A DNA stretch of 64,000 nt from positions 8,739-72,738 of the forward strand of contig CAWULT010000007.1 in NCBI GenBank assembly GCA_963923455.1, read 5' to 3'. The DNA is from CAWULT01 sp963923455. Lineage in GTDB: Bacteria > Acidobacteriota > Vicinamibacteria > Vicinamibacterales > UBA2999. How positions within the stretch are numbered: the stretch's first letter is position 1; each line of letters begins with the position of its first letter. Both the position numbers and the translations under genes were made by a program. Under the pieces are notes generated by a model that did not search any database, was not told the origin of the DNA, and saw only the letters and a program-made list of their open reading frames with translations. Below, piece by piece: positions 1 through 12,147 of the stretch.

Positions 1-59
1 ATGACGATGACGCCGGCGAATCCGGCGCCGGCCAGCCAGGTCCTGACGAAATGCTTCAC
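1..59 (-). CDS. N-terminus of a probable membrane or exported protein, cut by the window edge
   Basis: On the minus strand a GTG at 59 opens a frame that stays open to the window edge. It begins MKHFVRTWLAGAGFAGVIVM, a basic residue pair followed by a hydrophobic stretch, which looks like a signal peptide or first membrane helix. A GAGG run about 10 nt upstream could be its ribosome site. It would be read in the same direction as the thiolase, 90 bp downstream of it. Only about 20 codons are visible, so no family can be named and the call rests on start context and hydrophobicity alone. Confidence 0.4.
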   Translation of the reverse strand, partial: MKHFVRTWLAGAGFAGVIV

Positions 60-149
60 GGGGTGTCGACCTCGAGCAGTGGGACGAGGTCGCGCCCTCC
101 GGAGTTCCGCCGCGGCCCGTGTCGCCCGGCCGCCGGCCGGGGCCGAGGC

Positions 150-1337
<1,188 letters not shown>

Positions 1338-1383
1338 GCCGTCGATTGTAGGCCACGGGCGTCGCCACAGTAGAATCGGCCGG
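1338..1383. promoter_or_regulatory. Divergent promoter region with two start-proximal -10 boxes
   Basis: The 46 bp between the thiolase and ligase start codons hold TACAAT on the minus strand (1350-1345), 7 nt before ATG 1337, and TAGAAT on the plus strand (1371-1376), 7 nt before ATG 1384. Neither has a convincing -35 at 16-18 bp. With normal -10 to +1 spacing both transcripts would begin at or next to the start codon, so both may be leaderless. Confidence 0.55.
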
Positions 1384-3375
1384 ATGCCTGGGGACCACTT
1401 CGAGTTCGGGGGCGAGATCGCCTGGCGGCCCACGCCCGAGATCGTCGAACGGAGCCGCCTCACGGCGTTCATGCGCCGGCACGGGCTCGCGGACTACGCC
1501 ACCCTGCTCCGCCGATCGGTCCAGGAGCCCGAATGGTTCTGGACGGCCGTCCTCGAGGACCTCGACATCCAGTTCTACGAGCCGTACACGCGGGTGATGG
1601 ACACGTCCGCAGGCGAGGCGTGGACGCGCTGGTGCGTCGGCGGCCGGCTGAACATCGTCCACAACTGCCTGGACAAGTGGCAGGGCACGCCGACGGCCGC
1701 GCGCGAGGCGATCCGCTGGGAGGGCGAAGAGGGCACGATCCGCACGCTGACCTACGCCGAACTCTTCACGCAGGTCAACCGGTGCGCGTCGGCCCTGCGC
1801 AAGCTGGGCATCGGCAAGGGCGACCGCGTTGCCCTGTTCATGCCGATGTGCCCGGAGCTCATCGTCGCCTTCTTCGCGGTCATCAAGATTGGCGGGGTGA
1901 TCCTGCCGCTCTTCTCCGGCTACGGGGCCGACGCGGTCGCCACCCGCCTGCGCGATGCGGGCGCCGTCGCGCTCGTCACGGCCGATGGCTTCTGGCGCCG
2001 GGGACAGGCGGTGCCGATGCTGGCGACGGCCGCCGACGCCCTCGCAGCCGCCCCTGCCGTTCGCCACACGATCGTCGTGCCGAGGCTCGGGCGGCCCGTG
2101 CCGGACGCGCCGGGCCGGCATGCCTGGGCGGCGCTGGTCGATCGCCAGCCCGATGCCTGCGACACGGAGCGGACCGACGCCGAGGATCCGCTGATGATCA
2201 TCTACACCTCGGGCACCACGGGCCGCCCGAAGGGCGCCGTGCACACGCACTGCGGCTTCCCGATCAAGACGGCGCAGGACATGGTCCACGCCTTCGACGT
2301 GCACGCCGGCGACACGATGTACTGGGTCAGCGACATGGGCTGGATGATGGGCCCGTGGGAAGTGTTCGGGATGACCCTGCTCGGAGGCACGACGGTGCTG
2401 TACGACGGCGCGCTCGACCATCCCAGCCCCGGCCGCCTGTGGGACCTCGTCGCCAGCCACCGCGTCACCATCCTCGGCGTCTCGCCGACACTGATCCGCT
2501 CGCTGATGCGGCACGGCGAAGGCCCGGTCCGGGCCGCGGACGTCTCGTCGCTCCGAGTGTTCGGCTCGACCGGCGAGCCGTGGAACCCCGAGCCGTGGCG
2601 GTGGCTGTTCGAGGTCGTCGGCGGCCGGCGCCTGCCGATCATCAACTACTCGGGCGGCACCGAGGTCTCCGGCGGGCTGGTCGCCGGCAACGTGATCACG
2701 CCGCTCAAGCCGGCCGCGTTCGCGGGTCCGCCCCCGGGCATCGCCGCCGATGTCGTCGACGATCAGGGACGGCCCGTGCGCAATCAGGTCGGCGAGCTCG
2801 TCGTCCGCGCGCCCTGGATCGGGATGACCCGCGGCTTCTGGAACGACCCCGAGCGCTACGAGCAGACCTACTGGTCCCGCTTCCCGGGCGTCTGGGTCCA
2901 CGGCGACTGGGCGGCCATCGACGAGGACGGGCTCTGGTACATCCTCGGGCGGTCCGACGACACCATCAAGATCGCCGGCAAGCGGCTCGGCCCGGCCGAG
3001 GTCGAGTCGGTGCTCGTCGAGCACCCCGCCGTCCTCGAGGCCGCCGCGATTGGCGTGCCCGACGAGCTCAAGGGCCAGGCGCTCGTCTGCTTCTGCGTGC
3101 TCCGCCCGGGCCACGCCGCGTCGGACGCACTGACCGACGCCCTGAAGGCCCTGGTGGCCGAACGCCTGGGCAAGCCGCTGCGCCCGTCCGTCGTCGCCTA
3201 CGTCGCGGACCTGCCGAAGACACGCAACGCCAAGGTCATGCGGCGCGTGATCCGGGCCGCCTATCTCGAGGAAGCCCCGGGCGACCTGTCGTCGCTCGAG
3301 AGCCCCCAGGCCGTCGCCCAGGTGGCCGAGGCCGGCCGCGCCGCGCGCGCGGTCCGATCGGAAGGCCGCGTCTGA
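1384..3375 (+). CDS. AMP-dependent acyl-CoA ligase, acetyl-CoA synthetase-like
   Basis: A 663-residue member of the ANL superfamily. An N-terminal acetyl-CoA-synthetase-type cap precedes the ATP-binding loop [12 protein letters not shown] (about 274-285). Downstream come the [10 protein letters not shown] motif, the hinge block [19 protein letters not shown], and the C-terminal [11 protein letters not shown] block whose Lys617 matches the adenylation/acetylation lysine. It should activate acetate, propionate or another short acid to its CoA thioester through an acyl-AMP. The canonical PKTRSGK reads PKTRNAK here, so the acid specificity is uncertain. ATG 1384 is chosen because a TAGAAT box lies 7 nt upstream and the sequence becomes family-like there. 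An MFS gene overlaps its stop codon. Confidence 0.9.
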   Translation: MPGDHFEFGGEIAWRPTPEIVERSRLTAFMRRHGLADYATLLRRSVQEPEWFWTAVLEDLDIQFYEPYTRVMDTSAGEAWTRWCVGGRLNIVHNCLDKWQGTPTAAREAIRWEGEEGTIRTLTYAELFTQVNRCASALRKLGIGKGDRVALFMPMCPELIVAFFAVIKIGGVILPLFSGYGADAVATRLRDAGAVALVTADGFWRRGQAVPMLATAADALAAAPAVRHTIVVPRLGRPVPDAPGRHAWAALVDRQPDACDTERTDAEDPLMIIYTSGTTGRPKGAVHTHCGFPIKTAQDMVHAFDVHAGDTMYWVSDMGWMMGPWEVFGMTLLGGTTVLYDGALDHPSPGRLWDLVASHRVTILGVSPTLIRSLMRHGEGPVRAADVSSLRVFGSTGEPWNPEPWRWLFEVVGGRRLPIINYSGGTEVSGGLVAGNVITPLKPAAFAGPPPGIAADVVDDQGRPVRNQVGELVVRAPWIGMTRGFWNDPERYEQTYWSRFPGVWVHGDWAAIDEDGLWYILGRSDDTIKIAGKRLGPAEVESVLVEHPAVLEAAAIGVPDELKGQALVCFCVLRPGHAASDALTDALKALVAERLGKPLRPSVVAYVADLPKTRNAKVMRRVIRAAYLEEAPGDLSSLESPQAVAQVAEAGRAARAVRSEGRV

Positions 3376-4709
3376 CCACGTCGGCCGCGCGTGAGGCCCT
3401 CGAGGCCCAGACGTACGCACGAGTCACGCGGCGGCTGCTGCCCCTGCTGTTCGTCTGCTACATCCTGGCGTACGTCGACCGGGTCAACGTCGGATTCGCC
3501 AAGCTGCAGATGCAGGCGGATCTGGGCTTGTCCGACACGGCCTACGGCCTCGGCGCGGGCCTGTTCTTCATCGGCTACTTCTTCTTCGAGGTGCCCAGTA
3601 ACGTGCTGCTGCGCCGCTTCGGCGCGCGCGTCTGGATCGCCCGCATCATGATGCTGTGGGGCCTCGTCTCGTCGGCGATGATGTTCGCCCGCTCGGACAC
3701 CTCGTTCTACGCGCTGCGCTTCCTGCTCGGCATCGCCGAGGCCGGCTTCTTCCCCGGCATCATCCTCTACCTGACCTTCTGGTACACCCGCCAGCACCGC
3801 GCGCGGATGGTCGCCACGTTCATGACGGCCATTCCCGTCGCCGGCGTGTTCGGCGGCCCCGTCTCGGGCTGGATCATGCAGCAGATGGGTGGGGTCGGCG
3901 GCCTGCGGAACTGGGAGTGGCTGTACCTGATCGAAGGCGTGCCGTCCGTGCTCGTCGGCCTGCTCGTGCTGGTCTCGCTCGACGACGGACCCGAGCGGGC
4001 CGCCTGGCTCTCGGACGACCAGAAGGCGCTGCTGGCCGAGCGGCTGGCCGAGGAGGAGGCGCTCAAGCGCGCCGAGGGACACGGCCTGCACACGGTGGGC
4101 GACGCGTTCCGCTCTCCGCGCGTCTGGCTCTGCGCGGCGATCTACTTCGCGATCGTCATGGGCAACTACGGCCTGACGTTCTGGCTGCCGCAGATCATCA
4201 GCGAGAGCATCGGCGCCGATCCCTGGCAGGTCGGGCTCGTCTCGACGATTCCGTGGGGCGTCGGCGCCGTCACCATGGTGGCCGTCGGCCGCAGTTCGGA
4301 CCGGCGGCGCGAGCGGCGCTGGCACGTCGCGGCGCCCGCAGTCGTCGGGGCCGTCGCGTTCGCCGCCTCCGGGCTCCCCGGGGTGACCGGCTGGACCGGC
4401 ATTGCGTGGCTGACCGTCGCGACCGGCGGCACGATGGCCGCGATGGCCTGCTTCTGGGCCATCCCGACGCGCGTGCTGTCGGGCGCCGCGGCGGCCGCCG
4501 GCATCGCGTGGATCAACTCCCTGGGCAACCTCTCGGGGTACTGCAGCCCGATGCTGGTGGGCCTCGTCCGGGACGCGACGCGCGACGCCGCGCACCCGAA
4601 CGGCAACATGACCCTGGCCCTGGCCGCGCTGGCCGCGTCGCTCGCGGTGGGGGGCGTGCTCACGGTGCTGGTCACGCGCGAGCCGGGCGCCGCCGCCGGC
4701 CGCGAGTGA
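3372..4709 (+). CDS. MFS transporter, anion:cation symporter (ACS) type, probable CTG start
   Basis: A 445-residue major facilitator with about 12 hydrophobic segments. It begins with the ACS-type helix 1 pattern RRLLPLLFVCYILAYVDRVN and carries EVPSNVLLRRFGARVW after helix 2. Relatives import organic anions such as tartrate, glucarate or phthalate; the substrate here is unknown. No ATG, GTG or TTG exists in frame near the expected N-terminus, and the first in-frame ATG is past helix 1. CTG 3372 overlaps the upstream stop (CTGA) and has a strong GGAAGG 6 nt before it, so I take it as the start. The arrangement implies translational coupling with the acyl-CoA ligase, whose acid substrate it may import. 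Confidence 0.85.
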   Translation: MTTSAAREALEAQTYARVTRRLLPLLFVCYILAYVDRVNVGFAKLQMQADLGLSDTAYGLGAGLFFIGYFFFEVPSNVLLRRFGARVWIARIMMLWGLVSSAMMFARSDTSFYALRFLLGIAEAGFFPGIILYLTFWYTRQHRARMVATFMTAIPVAGVFGGPVSGWIMQQMGGVGGLRNWEWLYLIEGVPSVLVGLLVLVSLDDGPERAAWLSDDQKALLAERLAEEEALKRAEGHGLHTVGDAFRSPRVWLCAAIYFAIVMGNYGLTFWLPQIISESIGADPWQVGLVSTIPWGVGAVTMVAVGRSSDRRRERRWHVAAPAVVGAVAFAASGLPGVTGWTGIAWLTVATGGTMAAMACFWAIPTRVLSGAAAAAGIAWINSLGNLSGYCSPMLVGLVRDATRDAAHPNGNMTLALAALAASLAVGGVLTVLVTREPGAAAGRE

Positions 4710-4730
4710 CACGACGCGCGCCGCGGCCGG

Positions 4731-5594
4731 TCAGTCCCGCCCCTTCATCAGCTCGGCCCGCCACCGCCCGGCGCTCCCGAACACCTGCTCGATGACCTCG
4801 CCGCGCCGCAGGTCCGCCCGCAGCTCCACGAGCCTGTCGATGAGATGCTCGAGGGCCTCGCCCACGGCCTCGGCGTTCATCAGGCAGATGTCGCGCCAGA
4901 CGTCGGGCGGACTCGACGCGAGCCGCGTCGTGTCGACGAGCCCCTTGCCCGAGTAGCGGAGTCCCTCCGCGGCCGCGGCGGTGCCGACGACGTCCATCAG
5001 GGCGCTGGCCGCCAGCTGCGGGAGATGGCTGACGTAGGCCATCAGGCGGTCGTGCGCCGCCGCGTCCATCGACGCCGGGCTGGCACCGAGCGCCCGCGCC
5101 AGCGCGAACAAGCGGTCGAGCAGACCCGCCGGGGGGGCGCCCGCCGGCGTGAAGATCCAGGCGCGGCCCCTGAATAGGTCCGGGCGAGCGAACCCGAAGC
5201 CGCCCCGTTCGGCGCCGCCCAGCGGGTGGCCGCCAACGAAGCGCTCGTGCACCCCCAAGGTCCTGGCGGCCCTGACGATGTCCCCCTTCGTGCCCCCCAC
5301 GTCGGTGATGGGTGTCGACGCCAGCGCGCCGGCCTGGAGTTCCGCCAGCAGCCGCGCGTTCTGCCGCACGGGGGCTGCGAGGATCACGAGATCCACCGCG
5401 TCGGCCTCGGCCAGCCGCTCGACGCCACGGTCGATCGCGCCGGCGCCGAGCGCGTGCACCAGCACGGCCGGCCGATCGACACCGACCACGCGCACGGACG
5501 GCCAGCGCTCGCGCACGCCCAGGGCGATGGAGCCGCCGATCAGGCCGACGCCGGCGATGGCAATCGAGGTGAACGGTGGCGTGTCGCTGGGCAT
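4731..5594 (-). CDS. tyrA: Prephenate dehydrogenase
   Basis: A 287-residue single-domain TyrA that oxidatively decarboxylates prephenate to 4-hydroxyphenylpyruvate for tyrosine synthesis. It has a Rossmann GVGLIGGS (15-22), the GGHPLGG block with His123, and the conserved His190 in VSHLPQ. No ACT or chorismate mutase domain is attached; a separate mutase gene lies two genes upstream. It is the last gene of the aromatic superoperon, 22 bp after DAHP synthase, and converges on the MFS gene. Its position places it under the trp attenuator at 15.2 kb unless an internal promoter exists. Confidence 0.93.
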   Translation of the reverse strand: MPSDTPPFTSIAIAGVGLIGGSIALGVRERWPSVRVVGVDRPAVLVHALGAGAIDRGVERLAEADAVDLVILAAPVRQNARLLAELQAGALASTPITDVGGTKGDIVRAARTLGVHERFVGGHPLGGAERGGFGFARPDLFRGRAWIFTPAGAPPAGLLDRLFALARALGASPASMDAAAHDRLMAYVSHLPQLAASALMDVVGTAAAAEGLRYSGKGLVDTTRLASSPPDVWRDICLMNAEAVGEALEHLIDRLVELRADLRRGEVIEQVFGSAGRWRAELMKGRD

Positions 5595-5616
5595 CGGCGC
5601 GCGGGTGTCCTGGCCC

Positions 5617-6663
5617 CTAACGGGACGCGCCGGCGCGCCCGAGGGCGTCGACGCAGATCGCGCGGCCGATGGCCGGCGCGATGACGCGCAGCTCCGACAT
5701 CAGCCGGGCGAACTGCGGCAGGAACATCGACTGCGCACCGTCGCTGAGCGCGCGGTCGGGGTCGGGATGCACCTCGATGATCAGGCCGTCGGCCCCGGCC
5801 GCGACGGCGGCCCGTGCGAGGGGCACCACCATGTCGCGACGCCCGGCCGCGTGGCTCGGGTCGACGATCACCGGCAGATGGCTCAGCTTCTTGACGACCG
5901 GGATCGCGGCGATGTCGAGCGTGTTGCGGGTCGCCGTCTCGAACGTCCGGATGCCGCGTTCGCAGAGAATCACGTCCGGGTTGCCCCCCGACAGGATGTA
6001 CTCCGCCGACAGCAGCCACTCCTCCACCGTCGCCGCGATGCCCCGCTTGAGCAGCACGGGCTTGCGCGTCCGCCCCAGTTCCCGCAACAGCGTGAAGTTC
6101 TGCATGTTGCGGGCGCCCACCTGGAAGATGTCGCAATAAGTGCCGATGAGGTCGATCTGGCTGACGTCCATCACTTCGGAGATGAGCTTCAGCGCGTGGG
6201 CATCGGCGGCGCGGCGCAGCATCTGCAGCCCCTGCTCGCCGAGTCCCTGGAACGAGTAGGGGGAGCTGCGCGGCTTGAACGCCCCGCCGCGCAGCACCTT
6301 GGCACCGGCCTGCTTCACGGCCGCTGCCGTCGCCTCGACCTGCTCGTCGGTCTCGGCCGAGCAGGGCCCCGCCATGACCACCACTTCGTTGCCGCCTATC
6401 GCGACGTCCCCGATCCGCACGACCGTGTCCTCGGGACGGAACGTCCGGCTCGCGCGCTTGTAGGGTTCGCTGATCCGCAGCACCTCGTGCACGCCGTCCA
6501 GCAGCGAGATGAGCGCCGGGTCCACCTTCTGCGCGCCGACGACGCCCAGTACCGTGCGCGTGGCGCCGGAGGACCGGTGCACGTCCATCCCGAGGTCGAT
6601 CAGGCGGGCGATCACCGCATCGACCTGCGCCTCGGTGGCCCGCTCCTGCATGACGACAACCAT
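5617..6663 (-). CDS. aroF: 3-deoxy-7-phosphoheptulonate synthase, type I-beta
   Basis: A 348-residue DAHP synthase that condenses phosphoenolpyruvate with erythrose 4-phosphate, the first committed step of the shikimate pathway. Residues 1 to about 66 form a small ferredoxin-like regulatory domain of the kind that mediates Tyr/Phe feedback in Thermotoga-type enzymes. The barrel follows, with MAGPCSAET (98-106) and FKPRSSPYSFQG, typical of the I-beta subclass. The start is ATG 6663, preceded by AGAGGAACAGG, because upstream in-frame sequence is Arg-rich and unlike the family. The neighbouring chorismate mutase recalls Bacillus, where mutase and DAHP synthase are fused. Confidence 0.93.
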   Translation of the reverse strand: MVVVMQERATEAQVDAVIARLIDLGMDVHRSSGATRTVLGVVGAQKVDPALISLLDGVHEVLRISEPYKRASRTFRPEDTVVRIGDVAIGGNEVVVMAGPCSAETDEQVEATAAAVKQAGAKVLRGGAFKPRSSPYSFQGLGEQGLQMLRRAADAHALKLISEVMDVSQIDLIGTYCDIFQVGARNMQNFTLLRELGRTRKPVLLKRGIAATVEEWLLSAEYILSGGNPDVILCERGIRTFETATRNTLDIAAIPVVKKLSHLPVIVDPSHAAGRRDMVVPLARAAVAAGADGLIIEVHPDPDRALSDGAQSMFLPQFARLMSELRVIAPAIGRAICVDALGRAGASR

Positions 6664-6691
6664 GATCCTGTTCCTCTGCCTCGAGGTACGG

Positions 6692-7021
6692 CTACGAGGG
6701 CGGCGCCCCCGGGCCCCGTCCCGGTTCGTCGGCCGCCGCGCCGCTGTGGCGCTCGGCCCGCCGCGCCTCGTCGATGATTCGCTCGAAGATCCTGACCACC
6801 GCATCGGCGGTCAGCGGCCCGGCCAGTTCGGCGGCCTTCTGCCGGACGCCGCTCAGCACGCGGGCCTCGCGTTCCGGCTGATAGATCGCGAGCCCCGCCT
6901 CGTGCTTCAGCCGCCCCACTTCCACCGCGCACGCCACGCGCACGTTGAGCAGGCGGACGAGCTCGTCGTCGATCGTGTCGATCCGACTGCGCAGTTCCTC
7001 GATCGTCAGGACTTCAGCCAA
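6692..7021 (-). CDS. Chorismate mutase, AroQ class
   Basis: A 109-residue all-helical AroQ-type chorismate mutase converting chorismate to prephenate. The N-terminal helix LRSRIDTIDDELVRLLNVR carries the typical active-site Arg and Asp/Glu pattern, followed by VGRLKHEAGLAIYQPEREARVL with the conserved Lys and Arg. The acidic/Pro-Gly tail after residue 90 is probably disordered. Its start overlaps the end of trpA by 16 bp, and DAHP synthase begins 28 bp downstream, so it may act in complex with that enzyme as in organisms with fused or paired proteins. No prephenate dehydratase is present in the window. Confidence 0.9.
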   Translation of the reverse strand: MAEVLTIEELRSRIDTIDDELVRLLNVRVACAVEVGRLKHEAGLAIYQPEREARVLSGVRQKAAELAGPLTADAVVRIFERIIDEARRAERHSGAAADEPGRGPGAPPS

Positions 7022-7787
7022 CGCACGTACTCCTCCACGCGTGCTTCCAGGTCCGGCGACGTGCCCGCCTCGGCGATGACGTTCACCAGGGCGCTGCCCA
7101 CGACGGCCGCGTCGGCCCAGCGGCCGACTTCACGGACGTGTTCCGGCTTCGAGATGCCGAACCCGAGCGCCACCGGCAGCGGCGTGACCGCGCGGATGCG
7201 GGCCACGATCGCGTCGGCGCCCTCGGCCAGCTGATCGCGGGCCCCCGTGACCCCGAGCCTGGAGATCGCGTACAAGAACCCGCTGCCGAGCTCGGCCGCC
7301 TTCCGCAGGCGCGCATCGCTCGTCGTCGGGCTCAGGAGCAGGATTGTATCAACGCCCCGCGAGGCCAGCAGGGCGCGGAAGTCGCCCGCTTCCTCTATCG
7401 GCAGATCGAGCACGAGCACACCGTCCACGCCCGCCTCCTTCGCACGATCGGCGAAGACGTCGGCACCCATGCGCAGAATCGGGTTCGCGTAGCTGAAGAG
7501 CACGATCGCGGGCCGCAGCTCCGCGCGCAGCCGCGCCACCATCTCGAGCACGCCGGACAGCGTGGTGCCCGCCGCGAGGGCCCGCTCGGTGGCGCGCTGG
7601 ATCACGGGCCCGTCCGCCAGCGGTTCGGAGAACGGCACGCCGACCTCGATCACGTCGGCCCCGGCCCGGTCGAGCGCGCGGAGGATGCCTTCGGTGCGGG
7701 CCAGGCTCGGGTCTCCCGCCGTCACGTACGTGACGAGCCCCGGCGTCCTGGCGGCGCGCAGCCGCGCGAACGTCTCCTGCAGGCGGC

Positions 7788-7791
<4 letters not shown>
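7006..7791 (-). CDS. trpA: Tryptophan synthase alpha subunit
   Basis: A 261-residue TIM-barrel enzyme cleaving indole-3-glycerol phosphate to indole and glyceraldehyde 3-phosphate. The catalytic Glu lies in [17 protein letters not shown] and the catalytic Asp in the same block. Phosphate-binding glycines are seen in [12 protein letters not shown] and VVGSALV. ATG 7791 overlaps the trpB stop (ATGA), the usual arrangement for coupled synthesis of the alpha2-beta2 complex. A longer in-frame extension upstream is antisense or out-of-family sequence and was rejected. Confidence 0.96.
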
Positions 7792-9019
<1,228 letters not shown>

Positions 9020-9023
<4 letters not shown>

Positions 9024-9652
9024 TCCACCCTTCTGAAGCGCTCCGCGAAGGCAGCCCGGGCGTTGGCCAGGAACCGCGACACGAGCTCGGGATCCTTGAC
9101 GCCGGGCGAGGCCTCCACGCCCGACGAGACATCGACGCCGATCGGACGGACCGTCGCGATCGCCTCCGCCACGTTCTCCGGCGTCAGGCCGCCCGCGAGC
9201 ACCACGCGCCGCGCCCGCGCCACCTCGGCGGCCGCGGCCCAGTCGATCCGCCGTCCCGTCCCGCCCCTGCGAACCGGGTCGTGCGCATCGAGCAGCCACA
9301 CCGTGTCCTCGGGCCAGGCCGCCGCGTCCGCCGCGACCCGAGCGAGCCCCACCGCCCGCAGCACCGGCACGCCCGCCGCGGCCCCGACGTCCGGCGTCTC
9401 GTCGCCGTGCAGCTGCACCATCGTGACCCCGCTCTCGGCCACGGCGCGCCGCAGCGCGTCGACCGGCGCGTCGACGAACACGCCAACGCTCACGACCGGC
9501 TGTTCGAGCCGCGCCAGGATCTCGCGTGCCGTGGCCGGCGCGACCGCCCGCGGGCTCCCGGGCCAGAACACGAAGCCGAGGGCCGTGGCCCCCTCCGCGA
9601 CCGCGTGGCGGGCGTCCTCGACCCGGGTGATGCCGCAGATCTTCGCGAACAT
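9020..9652 (-). CDS. trpF: Phosphoribosylanthranilate isomerase
   Basis: A 210-residue (beta/alpha)8 barrel performing the Amadori rearrangement of phosphoribosylanthranilate. The catalytic Cys is in FAKICGITR at the N-terminus and the catalytic Asp in the LLDAHDP segment. VQLHGDETP and [10 protein letters not shown] are family landmarks. ATG 9652 lies 2 nt after the trpC stop, and its own stop overlaps trpB. It is separate from trpC, unlike the fused E. coli protein. Confidence 0.95.
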
Positions 9653-9654
9653 GC

Positions 9655-10491
9655 CTAGGCCCCCGTCTTCCGAGACGGGGCCCGAGCCGTCCCGAGCAGT
9701 TCCTGCAGCGCACGGGCCGGGTCGGGTGCGGTCATGAAACGTTCGCCGATCAGGAACGCGCGGTATCCGGCCGCCGACAGCCGGTCGAGGTCGTCGCGCG
9801 TCCGCAGGCCGCTCTCGCTGACGGCGACCACGTCCCGCGGGATGCGCGCCGCTAGCCGGTACGACGCGTCGACGTCGACGGCCAGCGTCCGCAGGTTGCG
9901 GTTGTTGACGCCGATGACGCGCGCCCCACTGTCGATCGCGCGCGGCACCTCCTCGTCGTCGTGCACCTCGACCAGTGTCGCCAGTCCCAGCTCCCACGCG
10001 CGGGTCTGCAGCCGCACCAGCGTCGGCTGGTCGAGCGCCGCCACGATGAGCAGCACGGCGTCGGCCCCGGCCGCCCGGGCTTCGAACAGCTGGTACTCGT
10101 CGACGACGAAGTCCTTCCGCAGCACCGGCACTCCCACGGCCTCGCGGACGGTGCGCAGGTGCGACAGCGCGCCGTCGAAGAACGTCGGCTCCGTGAGCAC
10201 CGAGATCGCGGCGGCCCCGCCCCGCTCGTAGTGGCGCGCGATCGCCACCGGGTCGTAGGCCTGCGCCAGCACGCCGCGCGACGGCGACCGCCGCTTGCAT
10301 TCCGCAATCACGTTGCCGACCCCGGGCCGCGCCAGCCGCTCCTCGAAGAGCCGCCTCCGGGGCGACGCATACGCCGCCCGCTGCTCGAGCACGGCCATGC
10401 CCTCCTGCGCCCGGCGGACCTCCACGACGCGGCGCGTCGCGGCCACGATCGTACCGAGCAGGTCGGGCGTTCCGGTGGACGGTCCAATCAT
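9655..10491 (-). CDS. trpC: Indole-3-glycerol phosphate synthase
   Basis: A 278-residue barrel enzyme closing the indole ring of indole-3-glycerol phosphate. Signature segments are [13 protein letters not shown] (catalytic Lys), [12 protein letters not shown] and VIGVNNRNL, then [12 protein letters not shown]. Two adjacent starts are possible: GTG 10494, overlapping the trpD stop as GTGA, or ATG 10491, overlapping it by one base as TGATG. I give the ATG. The difference is one residue. Confidence 0.95.
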   Translation of the reverse strand: MIGPSTGTPDLLGTIVAATRRVVEVRRAQEGMAVLEQRAAYASPRRRLFEERLARPGVGNVIAECKRRSPSRGVLAQAYDPVAIARHYERGGAAAISVLTEPTFFDGALSHLRTVREAVGVPVLRKDFVVDEYQLFEARAAGADAVLLIVAALDQPTLVRLQTRAWELGLATLVEVHDDEEVPRAIDSGARVIGVNNRNLRTLAVDVDASYRLAARIPRDVVAVSESGLRTRDDLDRLSAAGYRAFLIGERFMTAPDPARALQELLGTARAPSRKTGA

Positions 10492-11552
10492 CACGCGTTC
10501 CCCAGGTTCTCGGCCTCGTGCGACCCACGGGCCATCGCGTCCAGCGTTGCGCGGGCACGCCCCGAGTCGATCGCCTCGGCGGCCATCTGGAGGCCGGCTG
10601 GCAGGTCCGCCGCGCGGCCACCCACCAGCAGCGCCGCCGCCGCGTTCAGCAGGACGATGTCGCGCGGCGCCCCTGAGACGCCGTGCAGCACGTCGAGCAC
10701 GATGCGGGCGTTGGCCGCGACGTCGCCGCCCTGGAGCTCGTCGAGCGCCGCCCGCCGCACGCCGACCTCCGACGGATGCAGATAGAACGTCCGCACGGCT
10801 CCGTCCCGCACTTCGGACACCTTCGTGTAGCCCGTGGTCGACACCTCGTCGATCCCGTCCGCGCCGTGCACCACCCAGGCCCGCTCCGAACCGAGCGTTG
10901 CCAGCGCCCGTGCCAGCAGTTCCGTCAGCTCGGGTCGCGGCACGCCGACGATCTGGCGCCGCGCGCCCGCCGGGTTCGTCAGCGGGCCGAGCAGGTTGAA
11001 CGCCGTCCGGATGCCCAGTTCCCGCCGGGTCTGTGCCGCGTGCCGCATGGACGGGTGGAAGGCCGGCGCGAACAGGAACGCGATCCGCACCGTCCGCAGC
11101 ATGCGGGCGACGACCGCGGGCGACGCGGCCACGTTGACCCCCAGGTGCTCGAAGACGTCCGCGCTGCCGCAGCGGCTCGAGACCGATCGGTTGCCGTGCT
11201 TGGCGACGGGCAGCCCCGCGGCTGCGACGACGAGCGCCGTCGCCGACGAGACGTTGAACGTGCCCGAGCGATCGCCGCCGGTGCCGCAGGTATCGAACAC
11301 GCCGGGCACCGGCGCCGGCAACGGAACGGCATGCGCCCGCATGGTCCGCGCGAACCCGACGATCTCGGCGGGCCGCTCGCCCTTCATGGCGAGCGCGGTC
11401 AGCAGCGCGCCGAGCGCGACGGGCGCCGCCCGCCCGGCCATCACCTCGTGCATCACCGCCGAGGCCTCGTCCGCGCTGAGATCCTCATGGCGCATGACCT
11501 TCTCGATCAGCGCCGGCCACGACACCGGCTCTGCTCCCTCCGTCCGCGCCAT
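10491..11552 (-). CDS. trpD: Anthranilate phosphoribosyltransferase
   Basis: A 353-residue class IV phosphoribosyltransferase attaching PRPP to anthranilate. The PRPP loop DTCGTGGDRSGTFNVSSATA, the KHGNRSVSSRCGSADV block and FNLLGPLTNPA are all intact. The ATG follows the trpG stop by one nucleotide and the stop overlaps trpC. It is not fused to TrpG, unlike in enteric bacteria. Confidence 0.96.
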   Translation of the reverse strand: MARTEGAEPVSWPALIEKVMRHEDLSADEASAVMHEVMAGRAAPVALGALLTALAMKGERPAEIVGFARTMRAHAVPLPAPVPGVFDTCGTGGDRSGTFNVSSATALVVAAAGLPVAKHGNRSVSSRCGSADVFEHLGVNVAASPAVVARMLRTVRIAFLFAPAFHPSMRHAAQTRRELGIRTAFNLLGPLTNPAGARRQIVGVPRPELTELLARALATLGSERAWVVHGADGIDEVSTTGYTKVSEVRDGAVRTFYLHPSEVGVRRAALDELQGGDVAANARIVLDVLHGVSGAPRDIVLLNAAAALLVGGRAADLPAGLQMAAEAIDSGRARATLDAMARGSHEAENLGNA

Positions 11553-11553
11553 G

Positions 11554-12120
11554 TTACAGGTCCAGGAAGTTCCGGAGGATGCGGCGGCCCTCCTCCGTCA
11601 GGATCGACTCGGGATGGAACTGCACGCCGTGCACCGGATAGGCCCGGTGGCGTACCGCCATGATGGTGCCGTCCTCCTGCGTCGTGCCGGCCACCTCGAG
11701 TTCCGCCGGTACGCGGTCCTTCGCGATGACGAGCGAGTGGTACCGGCCGGCCTGCAGCGGAGTCGTGATGCCCTGGAACACGCCCTTGCCGTCGTGCACC
11801 ACCATCGACGTCTTGCCGTGCATCGGCGCGCTCGCCCGCGTGACCACCCCGCCGTACACCAGTCCGATCGCCTGGTGCCCCAGGCAGACGCCGAGGATCG
11901 GCGTCGTCGGCCCGAACGTGCGGATCACGTCCACCGACACCCCGGCGTCCTCCGGGCGGCCGGGGCCCGGCGAGATCAGGATGTGCTCGGGCGCCATCGC
12001 CTGGATCTCCCCGATCGTGATCTGGTCGTTCCGGCGGACGCGGACGTCGGCGCCGAGCTCGCCCAGGTACTGCACGAGGTTGTAGGTGAAGGAGTCGTAG
12101 TTGTCGATGACCAGAACCAT
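11554..12120 (-). CDS. trpG: Anthranilate synthase component II, glutamine amidotransferase
   Basis: A 188-residue class I amidotransferase supplying ammonia to TrpE. The catalytic triad is visible as Cys79 in GVCLGHQ and His169/Glu171 in QFHPESIL. NYDSFTYNLVQYL at the N-terminus and SPGPGRPEDAG are typical of TrpG/PabA. Such subunits sometimes serve aminodeoxychorismate synthase as well. The position between trpE and trpD makes TrpG the primary assignment; dual use for folate cannot be excluded because no pabA is visible here. Confidence 0.95.
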   Translation of the reverse strand: MVLVIDNYDSFTYNLVQYLGELGADVRVRRNDQITIGEIQAMAPEHILISPGPGRPEDAGVSVDVIRTFGPTTPILGVCLGHQAIGLVYGGVVTRASAPMHGKTSMVVHDGKGVFQGITTPLQAGRYHSLVIAKDRVPAELEVAGTTQEDGTIMAVRHRAYPVHGVQFHPESILTEEGRRILRNFLDL

Positions 12121-12147
12121 GGCGCGTCGCGTCCTTCGAATCCGGGG

